NCBI GenBank assembly: GCA_910574835.1
Contig: CAJTDE010000031.1
Span: forward strand, 1-53,913
Source: Clostridia bacterium
Lineage (GTDB): Bacteria > Bacillota > Clostridia > Lachnospirales > Lachnospiraceae
Reading direction: 5' to 3'
DNA: 53,913 bases
In this document: positions 17,782 to 24,205 of the stretch, in pieces
Position numbering within the stretch: the first letter of the stretch is position 1
Layout of the letters: every line of letters begins with the position of its first letter
Notes under the pieces: generated by a model
The model's database searches: none
Told to the model about the DNA's origin: nothing
What the model saw: the letters and a program-made list of their open reading frames with translations, nothing else
Made by a program: the position numbers and the translations under genes

Positions 17782-18176
17782 TCAGCCCTCCGGCGTACCG
17801 CAGCCGGACTTCTTGAAGTCGGTGTTTGGAACCGCTTCATAGGATTTTGGGTAAATGCGGTTGGGTTTTCCACAGCCCTGTTTCTGTATTTCCACCAGCC
17901 CCGCATACTGCAACTCCCGCAGGGTATTCACCGCCTTCTGCCGCCCACAGTGGAGCAGGGCGACCACCTCGCAGATGGGGTAATACAGGTAAATCCGCCC
18001 ATATTCGTCCGCCCACCCGTTTTTCCGGGATAACTCCGCCCGCCGCAGGATAAAGGCGTACAGCACCTTCGCTTCGTTGGACAGGGGCTTGAATGATGGG
18101 GCTTCAAAAGGAAATTGGGGAGCCGGGTGAAGCTGATGACTTTCTCCGGCTGGTGAATGTAAATCGTGTTTGTCAT
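17782..18176 (-). pseudogene. RepA N-terminal-domain gene with a frameshift
   Basis: Reading from ATG 18176 gives MTNTIYIHQPEKVISFTRLP, the usual start of replication-initiator RepA_N proteins, and then leaves the family. From about 18100 the adjacent frame continues it (FEAPSFKPLSNEAKVLYAF, then LLHCGRQKAVNTLRELQ) to the stop at 17782. One T missing in the short T-run near 18098-18102 explains the switch. The intact protein would be a short winged-helix initiator domain of about 130 residues, common in these mobilisable elements. It is either a real one-base deletion or a sequencing error. Confidence 0.75.
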
Positions 18177-18287
18177 AGCGTGTTTTGTGGACGGTTAGAA
18201 GCCCGTTTTCCGGGGTGGGCGATAAAACATACCGCCCGCCCCGGTTTTGGGCTTGCGGAGCCTTGCAAATCAAGGCTTTTCTCCGCC

Positions 18288-18701
18288 TTAACTGTCCACA
18301 GCAGACCTCCTTTTCCGTTCACTTTCTGTTTTCTGCCGCCTGTGTACTCTGGCGGCGCAGTTCGGGCAGTATTTGCCCCGGTTGGATTTTGGCACATAGG
18401 GCTTTCCGCAGACCGAGCAGCGTTTCAAAGCACAGTCACGGTAAATCTCCGCTTCCAGCGTCCTATCCAGCGGCAAGACCGCCCAGCGGAACCACTTGCA
18501 GCAGACGGAGAATGTAATCATCTGCGGACAGGTGCAGGTGTCGCCATCGTCCAGCGCAAAGCAGTTTCCACCACCACAGTTGCAGCACTCCCGGCGGATC
18601 AGGCTGCTGGCCCGCTTCCTCTGCGCCGGGGTCATGCGGTAGGGGAAGCTGTCCGGCCTGTGTTCCAGCGGTGGCAAATGTTGATAGGGTCTTTCTTTCA
18701 T
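18288..18701 (-). CDS. Cysteine-rich VLP-domain protein
   Basis: This 137-residue protein contains cysteine pairs in CCNCGGGNC, CTCP, CC, CSVCGKPY and CPNCAARVHRRQK, and the WAVLPLDRTLE stretch with the VLP tripeptide after which the family is named. The C-terminal C-x2-C...C-x2-C set looks like a zinc ribbon followed by a basic tail, suggesting DNA or RNA binding. Genes of this family sit beside replication and mobilisation genes in clostridial mobilisable elements. Function is not established. Confidence 0.75.
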   Translation of the reverse strand: MKERPYQHLPPLEHRPDSFPYRMTPAQRKRASSLIRRECCNCGGGNCFALDDGDTCTCPQMITFSVCCKWFRWAVLPLDRTLEAEIYRDCALKRCSVCGKPYVPKSNRGKYCPNCAARVHRRQKTESERKRRSAVDS

Positions 18702-18976
18702 GCACTCCCTCCGTTGTTCTTCTTGCTGCCGTTTTCCCCGAAAAGGCTTCCTGCCCCATTCCTGCGGCGTGTTCCGGCGTTGGTACGCTCACCCTCTCTG
18801 GTCACGGTGTCCAGAAGCGGGGTCACAGCACACTTCCCCAGCCGGGGTATTCCTTTTCAGACGGTCATTTAGTTTTCAAGAGGCTTGTCCATCGATGAAC
18901 TATCTCAAGTGTATACTTTTTTGATTGCCTGTGCCGTATATCCAAGAGGTAGGAAATCAGCCCGGAAAACTCGCTA

Positions 18977-19005
18977 TTTCCACGCTCTCGGAATTGTGGT
19001 ATAAT
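18977..19005 (+). promoter_or_regulatory. Promoter of the MBL-hydrolase gene
   Basis: TTTCCA (18977-18982) and a perfect TATAAT (19000-19005) are 17 bases apart, 66 bases before the start codon at 19072. The rest of the 18702-19071 gap, between two divergent gene groups, shows no other feature I can support. Confidence 0.6.
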
Positions 19006-19071
19006 GAGAAAATACAGAACAGTAAATTGAAAGTTGACGCCGATGAAAATAAATGAAAAGAGAGAACATCT

Positions 19072-19791
19072 ATGCTCAATGCAGGAAGCAGGATAGTAAA
19101 TAATTGGATATATCCTATTGACAACGGCTATGTACTGATTGATACAGGGTATGAAAGAGGATTTGCACATTTCAAAAAGCAACTGGCAAAGATGCAAATA
19201 GCCCCTCAACAGATACGATATATTTTTCTGACACACGCTCACGATGACCATGCAGGCTATTTGAATGAAATACTCTCGGAATGCTCTGACATTCAAATCG
19301 TTATGAGTGACAAGGCGTTAGAAAGATTATATAAAGGGCAAAACTCTTTTCATGGCGGTTGCACAACCAAGATTGCCTTGCTCTTTTGTTTCTTAATGAA
19401 ATTTGTTGGCAAGGGCAAGCATTTGTTTCCTCCAATAACGCAAGAATATTCATGTAGATGTATTCAAGTGACCGAACAAAACCGTAAGCAAGTGGAACTT
19501 TTATTGCAAGGAAAAATCATTGATACTCCCGGTCACACCGCCGATTCCATATCTCTTTTAACTAATGACGGTTCTCTATTCTGCGGCGACGCTGCTATGA
19601 ACGGATTGCCAAGTTTACACAGAATAACTATTTGGGCGGAGGATAAAACGGATTTCCTAAAATCTTGGGAAACAATCATCGCACTTAGACCAAATCTAAT
19701 ATATCCGGGACATGGCAAGCCGTTTGGATATGACGACCTTAAAATAAATCTAAAGCGGGCAAAAAATATGGAATTATTACCGATTCACTAA
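19072..19791 (+). CDS. Metallo-beta-lactamase-fold hydrolase
   Basis: The 239-residue protein has the zinc signature THAHDDHAGY near residue 57 (H-x-H-x-D-H), a later His in DTPGHTADS near 152, Asp in CGDAA near 173 and His in PGHGKP near 216, all the metal ligands of the MBL fold. The family includes glyoxalase II, lactonases and other hydrolases; the substrate cannot be deduced. It is cargo of the Tn4451-like element with its own promoter and probably heads an operon with the XRE regulator 36 bases downstream. Confidence 0.88.
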   Translation: MLNAGSRIVNNWIYPIDNGYVLIDTGYERGFAHFKKQLAKMQIAPQQIRYIFLTHAHDDHAGYLNEILSECSDIQIVMSDKALERLYKGQNSFHGGCTTKIALLFCFLMKFVGKGKHLFPPITQEYSCRCIQVTEQNRKQVELLLQGKIIDTPGHTADSISLLTNDGSLFCGDAAMNGLPSLHRITIWAEDKTDFLKSWETIIALRPNLIYPGHGKPFGYDDLKINLKRAKNMELLPIH

Positions 19792-19827
19792 CTTCCGATT
19801 TATCGAACAGACAAGGAGGGCGAGAAA

Positions 19828-20628
19828 ATGTCTTTATCCATTCAAGAACGCTTGAAAGACCTGCGTGTGCAGCGTGGCTTGACGCTGGAACAGCTTGCAG
19901 AGCAGACGAACCTCTCCAAGTCTGCGTTGGGCAGTTATGAAGCGGACGATTTTAAGGACATCAGCCACTATGCTCTTATCAAGCTGGCGAAGTTTTACGG
20001 CGTGACCACCGACTATCTGCTGGGGCTGTCTGAAATGAAGCGTCACCCAAACGCTGATCTTGCAGACCTGCGTTTGAGTGACGGAATGATTGACCTGCTG
20101 AAAAGCGGGCAGGTGGACAATGCTCTGCTGTGCGAATTGGCGGCGCACCCGGATTTTATCAAGCTGATGGCCGACCTTGAAATCTATGTGAACGGAACGG
20201 CGGTGAAGCAGGTACAGAGCGCAAACGCCATTGTGGACGCTATGAGCGCAATGATTATGAAACAGCACAATCCCGGCTTGACCGACCCGCAGTTAAGACA
20301 GCTTATCGCTGCCCATATTGATGATGACAGCTTTTGCCGTTACATAATCCAGCAGGACATAGACGAGATAGCCGCCGGCCTGCGGGAAGCCCACAGGGAG
20401 GATTTTTTCAGCGTCCCGGAGGATAACCCGCTGAAAGGATTATTGGAAGCCGCTACCGAAATTACCAACCCAGACAGTGACCCGGAGCAAGCGTCTTTGG
20501 CGTTTATCTGCAAACGGCTGCGGCTGAACTTTAAGAAGCTGTCCGGGGAAGAAAAGAAGTGGCTGAAAAAGATTGCACAGAAGTCGGACTTGCTGAAAAA
20601 ACCAACCCCACAGCGGGGACGGAAGTAA
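19828..20628 (+). CDS. XRE-family transcriptional regulator with a long C-terminal domain
   Basis: Residues 1-65 form a Cro/CI-type helix-turn-helix (LKDLRVQRGLTLEQLAEQTN, then SALGSYE and a second LAKFYGVTTDYLLG). The remaining 200 residues are helical and unlike a peptidase. ATG 19828 follows AAGGAGGG. It is transcribed with the hydrolase and likely controls the cargo genes or the transposon. Such XRE proteins with 'TTDYLLGLSE' are frequent in this class of elements. Confidence 0.85.
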   Translation: MSLSIQERLKDLRVQRGLTLEQLAEQTNLSKSALGSYEADDFKDISHYALIKLAKFYGVTTDYLLGLSEMKRHPNADLADLRLSDGMIDLLKSGQVDNALLCELAAHPDFIKLMADLEIYVNGTAVKQVQSANAIVDAMSAMIMKQHNPGLTDPQLRQLIAAHIDDDSFCRYIIQQDIDEIAAGLREAHREDFFSVPEDNPLKGLLEAATEITNPDSDPEQASLAFICKRLRLNFKKLSGEEKKWLKKIAQKSDLLKKPTPQRGRK

Positions 20629-20663
20629 GAAAATAAAAAATCGCATTTTGTAGGAGGTATATT

Positions 20664-21212
20664 ATGTCATTGGAAAAAGTTTATGATTATTTCCATAATT
20701 ATGATAAGCAGACTTATCAGGTTGTAGCTTGTATGGGAAATGAGCCATCGGAGCAGGATATAAAGGATTTTGAAAATCAGTATGGGATAAATCTTCCTGC
20801 TGATTTTAGAGAGTTCACTATGTCCCCATTAGGTGGGCTTTATATGGAGGTTCGAGAAGAAATATGGCCACAAGCGAAACAATATGACATAGGCCCATTT
20901 TGGTCGTTCTGTCGAGGAATTATAGTCTATGGAATTGCCAATGGAATACCCGATTTTTTGGATATTCGTGAAAAAACGAAAGAACTACACGATGAAGGTT
21001 TTACTGATTTTATCCCATTCTTGTCCATTATAGGGAATGGTGATGAAATATTTTGTTTTGACAAGAATAATAACATAGTCCTTCTTGACTACTACACAAC
21101 AGGAGAAGCTACACCGATTGAGGGGACTTTTTCAGATTGCTTGATGAACCAAATTGCGGAGTTAGAAGAACGGAAAAACAAGAAAATCCGGGGAGAGGAT
21201 AAAATCAACTAA
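20664..21212 (+). CDS. SMI1/KNR4 (SUKH)-family protein, possible immunity protein
   Basis: The 182-residue protein shows the SUKH-domain pattern: an N-terminal helix ending in DIKDFENQYGINLPADFREF, the GGLYME turn, and the later FIPFLSIIGNGDEIFCFD strand pair. SUKH proteins are mostly immunity proteins against polymorphic nuclease toxins. No toxin gene adjoins it, so it may be an orphan immunity gene carried as cargo. It starts 35 bases after the regulator with AGGAGG upstream. Confidence 0.7.
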   Translation: MSLEKVYDYFHNYDKQTYQVVACMGNEPSEQDIKDFENQYGINLPADFREFTMSPLGGLYMEVREEIWPQAKQYDIGPFWSFCRGIIVYGIANGIPDFLDIREKTKELHDEGFTDFIPFLSIIGNGDEIFCFDKNNNIVLLDYYTTGEATPIEGTFSDCLMNQIAELEERKNKKIRGEDKIN

Positions 21213-21239
21213 TTCTGATTTGCGAGGAGAATTGTGACT

Positions 21240-21683
21240 ATGATAGAGTTGAATACATTCAAAAAAATATTGGAAGAAAATGAAGAACGCTTGCCATTAC
21301 TAACGCTTGATGAATTTTTCGATGGAAACACAGAGGAGGATTCCATTGCTCCGAACCAATGGGAATTTGGCCGTCCAACGCTTTCTGAAATACGAAATAT
21401 GCTACAAAAGATTGAGTTAATGCCTGACATAGCATGGGTGCGTGTTGCTCTCCACGATGATACAGAAATCGTAGAAAACAATGGGAAAGAAGAATTAGTT
21501 CTTGCAGGAGATACAATCGTGATTTGCACAACCATTTTGCCTGCGGAATTAGAAAAATTAGTAAATTGCGAATGGCTATGCTCTGATGGAGTAATTACAA
21601 TAGAGGCATTTGAATTAAATACTTATTCGTGCGTACCACCAATTCCAGATAACTTCGATTGTTTGGAAATCGTGTGGGACTAA
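21240..21683 (+). CDS. Hypothetical protein, possible second immunity protein
   Basis: This 147-residue acidic protein is not one I recognise. It begins with a helical segment (FKKILEENEERLPLLTLDEFFDG) and continues with alternating beta strands rich in acidic and hydrophobic residues, ending in LEIVWD. ATG 21240 is nine bases from GAGGAGA; a GTG at 21234 is too close. Its place directly after an SUKH gene, its size and acidity resemble arrays of immunity genes, but that is inference only. Confidence 0.5.
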   Translation: MIELNTFKKILEENEERLPLLTLDEFFDGNTEEDSIAPNQWEFGRPTLSEIRNMLQKIELMPDIAWVRVALHDDTEIVENNGKEELVLAGDTIVICTTILPAELEKLVNCEWLCSDGVITIEAFELNTYSCVPPIPDNFDCLEIVWD

Positions 21684-21713
21684 TCTAAAACTTTCAGTTT
21701 ATCGGGGGAGATA

Positions 21714-21794
21714 GCAAAGGCAGCCGAGCCAGTCAACGGTCAAGATGAACGGCGCACAAATGCGCCGCCGTTGACAGCCCCGCCTGCCTTTGCT
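21714..21794. other. Nested palindrome, candidate oriT
   Basis: Arms nest inward: GCAAAGGCAG with CTGCCTTTGC, GTCAACGG with CCGTTGAC, and GGCGCA with TGCGCC. The element encodes a MobV relaxase, and MobV transfer origins are marked by inverted repeats near the nick. I cannot identify a nick sequence. Confidence 0.4.
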
Positions 21795-22169
21795 GATGGG
21801 CAATCAAGGCGGGAAAGCCCTAAAATGGCTTCCCGCCCATTTCAATTTTGAGAAAAGAACGACCACTAAAATAAATGAGTGTGGCCACACATATAGTCAC
21901 GGTGTCTAAAGGTTTGGGACATTTTGTCCCATAGGCTGAGGACGGTGGACGAGGGCTTTCATATACGCCCTGTCTGCTGCTGAAACCAGCCCTTTGTTTC
22001 CGGCTTCCCAGCCCCAAACAAAGCCCTGTTTTCCTGCCGCTTCAAATGCCCTTGCCCTCCCCGGCGGCAACGGCATTTTCACGGCAACGCCGACAGAGCG
22101 TATAACACACTACACTTTGCTTCGCAAAGTCGTGTGCCAAATGGGGCGTTGCCCCCTTTGGATACCCCC

Positions 22170-22221
22170 ACAACAAACAGGCGCTATGCCCCTTGCCGGG
22201 AGCATAGCGCCTGTTTGTTGT
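22170..22221. repeat. 20-bp perfect inverted repeat near the transposon end
   Basis: Arms 22170-22189 and 22202-22221 pair perfectly over 20 bases around a 12-base loop; the arm core is AACAGGCGCTATGC. No T-run follows on the plus strand. It may be a bidirectional insulator or terminator, or a recombinase accessory site 40 bases from the element end. Confidence 0.6.
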
Positions 22222-22260
22222 CAGCAGCCCGTTTCACGGTCTGCGTGTAGTTCCTTGTAA

Positions 22261-22797
22261 AATGACCTAAAGGGTAATGTAAACCTCTTTATCTGTGAGG
22301 GCTGCGGTATGTATACTGTCTCTGACCATAAGCGGAGCAGGCTGTGCAACAGGCGGTACTATGATGGGAGCATGTATGACGAGGAAAGCAATGTTATCAA
22401 GGTGTACAGGTATGTATGTAAAGATGAAAAATACCAGAGAGATGCTTATGGTAAAGAGAAGTCAGACATCATTGAAAACATTATCCAGCATGAGAGGAAA
22501 AGGCTATACCATCATTTGACTGATAATATAAAATTGAAAGACTACGATATATGGGATGCCTTACGTGGGGATTTTCGGAATATCACAGAAAAATATAAAG
22601 AAGAATATCAAAATAAAATTGGCAGTGCGGAATCGGAAGAATTGATGATACAGGCTGCTGATGAATATTTAAAGCGGATAGAGGAAGACATGGACCTTGC
22701 CATATCAGAGAGGCTGGGAATCTTAAGAAAGGATTACAGGTTTGGGAAAAGGAAGTATAAAAAGGTCACATCATTAGAGGGGAACATATATAAATAA
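22261..22797 (+). pseudogene. 3' part of the split gene, with zinc-finger-like cysteines
   Basis: The frame opens right at the transposon end and runs 178 codons. Its first residues (LFICEGCGMYT, then LCNRRYYDG and YVCKDEK) supply four cysteines that could bind zinc; the rest is charged and helical. An internal ATG at 22309 has a poor ribosome site, so independent translation is unlikely. Joined to 13928-14821 it gives an unbroken 476-residue protein. Function unknown. Confidence 0.75.
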
Positions 22798-22840
22798 CAT
22801 AAAAATAAGGACTTCCAGACAATGGGGGTTCTTTTTTTGT
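22798..22840 (+). terminator. Probable terminator of the split gene
   Basis: AAGGACTTCC pairs with GGGGGTTCTT using G-U pairs, followed by a run of seven T. It lies just after the stop at 22797. Confidence 0.45.
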
Positions 22841-22845
22841 GTGCG

Positions 22846-22873
22846 AAAATGCAATTTAGCAGTGCTCGGAGCA
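22846..22873 (+). repeat. TGCAATTTA...GCTCGG box, copy 1
   Basis: AAAATGCAATTTA is followed by a tiny hairpin, TGCT-CGG-AGCA. Copies at 22932-22960 and 42900-42930 keep the box and the hairpin while the stem sequence changes. The three boxes occur only upstream of the two related RNA leaders. Confidence 0.6.
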
Positions 22874-22931
22874 GGCGGAAAAACCATGATAGACTACCCC
22901 TAGAGTCAGGGAAATAAGGAAATGAAGACTT

Positions 22932-22960
22932 AAAAATGCAATTTATTAGTGCTCGGCACA
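22932..22960 (+). repeat. TGCAATTTA...GCTCGG box, copy 2
   Basis: AAAAATGCAATTTA is followed by GTGC-TCG-GCAC. The stem differs from copies 1 and 3 but still pairs, which suggests that structure is kept. Between copies 1 and 2 lies CCCCTAGAGT, which also occurs at 42667 before the other leader. Confidence 0.6.
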
Positions 22961-22995
22961 AAAGAAAAAAATGACTGATAATAAAGAAAATAGTT

Positions 22996-23172
22996 CACAG
23001 CAGGAAAGACCTGCCTGCCACTTCCCAGGCAGTAAGATAGTGGGGAGGCTGGTATATAACCAGACAAGGCACAGGGACCAGATTCCCTGCTGTTACTTCA
23101 ACGATAGCCGACGGTGGAGGCAGGGCTGTTATAAAAAGCCCCGACAAGGTGTGAGGGAACACACATCATTTC
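22996..23172 (+). ncRNA. Two-domain structured RNA leader, copy 1
   Basis: Order of elements: hairpin CTGCC...GGCAG, GTAAGA-TAGTGGGGAGGC, hairpin CTGGT-ATATA-ACCAG, GACAAGG, hairpin CAGGGA...TCCCTG, CTGTTACTTCA, GGTGGAGGC, hairpin GGGCT...AGCCC, GACAAGGTG. The pattern GGAGGC-stem-GACAAG therefore occurs twice. The second copy at 42980-43137 keeps all unpaired blocks while stems change in a paired way. It ends 28 bases before the gene at 23201 and may be its leader or a separate RNA. I do not recognise a known class. Confidence 0.7.
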
Positions 23173-23200
23173 AGAAATAAAAGAAAGAGAGGATAATGAT

Positions 23201-24139
23201 ATGAATAGACAAAAAGAACTTGCCGTAAAGGTGATGGAGCTTGTAAATGAATTTACACACTGGAATTTCCAGATGATGCAGGAAGGAAGTATTTATCTGG
23301 TCGGCACAACATTGTGCAGCCAGAAAGGACAGGAAATGAATGTCTGCTACAAAATAGAAGATGAAAAAGTACAACTGAATGTATTTGTTTCAGATGTTGA
23401 GTACGATGACGATTTTGTTCATAAAAAGGTTAAGGAGTTGGCACAAAAGTTTGCTGTCGGCGTGGCAGGGGTAAATGGGTGGATGCTTACCTTGGAAAAT
23501 GTAATGCCCTTGCAGTTTTTTGAAAGCAACATGCATGTAATCGTTATGGAAAGAATGACTGATATGTTAGAAGCCATGACAGAGATTGTTAATTATGATG
23601 GGGAGGAAAAAGAAATGGTGGAGTGTTACACGGTTGGGGATGTTTATCAGGAAGCGGTCAATCATCAGGAGGGGATTTTATTTGATATAGATGATTGTGG
23701 TATAAACCTGCATGTATACATGAGAAAACCAACTACACATGAGATTGAACAGTTTGCATCTGGAAATCCATTTGAAATGAAACTGGCACAATTAAGGAAT
23801 GTTATTTTTCCAATGTTCAAATTTGGCGATATGAGCTGGATGGATGCACCATATAATGTACACCTTAGCAGGAACCTGAACAGGCTGGAGATGCCTGCGG
23901 ATGGTCAGGGACTGGCTATGACAGTCCATTTGTACGACACACAGACAGGCAGATTGCTCCATAACAGGCTGCTGTCATTGTCTACGGAAATCAGCAGGAA
24001 GCTTGTTAAAATGGCTATGGAGCAGAAAGAGAAACCCTTTGACAGGCAGGATTATCTGGGGAATGTCAGGAGCATATATGCGGCATATCCGACAAAGAAG
24101 TTATTGGGAATGGCATTGTGCTCTTATAGAGTAAGATAA
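23201..24139 (+). CDS. Unrecognised protein downstream of the structured leader
   Basis: This 312-residue protein has no domain that I recognise. It is mixed alpha/beta and acidic, without signal peptide or membrane segment. The N-terminal half alternates strands and helices (EFTHWNFQMMQEGSIYLVG...), the C-terminal half has LRNVIFPMFKFGDMSWMDAPY and VHLYDTQTG. ATG 23201 follows GAGAGGA. The gene lies between the structured RNA and the helicase gene, in the same direction, and is separated from the helicase by a hairpin without a T-run, so they may be one transcript. The pairing of leader and gene is not repeated at 43221, where the gene is unrelated. Confidence 0.7.
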   Translation: MNRQKELAVKVMELVNEFTHWNFQMMQEGSIYLVGTTLCSQKGQEMNVCYKIEDEKVQLNVFVSDVEYDDDFVHKKVKELAQKFAVGVAGVNGWMLTLENVMPLQFFESNMHVIVMERMTDMLEAMTEIVNYDGEEKEMVECYTVGDVYQEAVNHQEGILFDIDDCGINLHVYMRKPTTHEIEQFASGNPFEMKLAQLRNVIFPMFKFGDMSWMDAPYNVHLSRNLNRLEMPADGQGLAMTVHLYDTQTGRLLHNRLLSLSTEISRKLVKMAMEQKEKPFDRQDYLGNVRSIYAAYPTKKLLGMALCSYRVR

Positions 24140-24151
24140 GCAATAGATTGG

Positions 24152-24185
24152 CGGGGCTTCAGTTAAGGGCTGAAGCCTCCCCCAC
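24152..24185 (+). promoter_or_regulatory. GC-rich hairpin before the helicase gene
   Basis: GGCTTCAG and CTGAAGCC pair perfectly around TTAAGGG, extended by GGGG and CCCC on the outside. No T-run follows; the helicase ribosome site AAGGAGG comes next. It may shield or attenuate the messenger. Confidence 0.45.
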
Positions 24186-24205
24186 AGGGGAAAAAGGAGG
24201 ATATT

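Larger units (their letters stand above)
14822..22260. mobile_element. Tn4451-like mobilisable transposon inserted in a gene
   Basis: The 7.4-kb unit encodes a large serine recombinase at its left end, a MobV relaxase, a RepA-N-domain gene, a Cys-rich VLP protein and cargo, the typical content of Tn4451/Tn4453-like elements. Its ends form a near-perfect inverted repeat: TTACAAGGGACTACAC at the left and GTGTAGTTCCTTGTAA at the right, one mismatch in sixteen. Base composition is clearly more GC-rich than the flanks. A shared AA at the junctions gives a crossover that restores the host reading frame; using GA, as in Tn4451 itself, would not. Confidence 0.85.
21684..22260. other. Non-coding right end of the Tn4451-like element
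   Basis: There is no supported gene. The stretch contains the nested palindrome at 21714-21794, a GC-rich hairpin (GGCGGGAAAGCC with GGCTTCCCGCC, 21808-21838), the small dyads GTGTGGCCACAC and GGGACATTTTGTCCC, and the 20-bp inverted repeat at 22170-22221 before the terminal repeat. Confidence 0.6.

Noticed and set aside
18093-18872. 259-codon open frame opposite the RepA and Cys-rich genes
   Set aside because: Both recognised protein families are on the other strand; this frame has no domain.
14824-22265. GA as the crossover dinucleotide of the Tn4451-like element, as in Tn4451
   Set aside because: Joining at GA gives an immediate stop in the host gene, whereas joining at the shared AA restores the frame.
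22996-23030. Resemblance of CAGGAAAGACCTGCC to the B12 box of cobalamin riboswitches
   Set aside because: The other conserved blocks of the cobalamin riboswitch are missing, and copy 2 keeps the match poorly.
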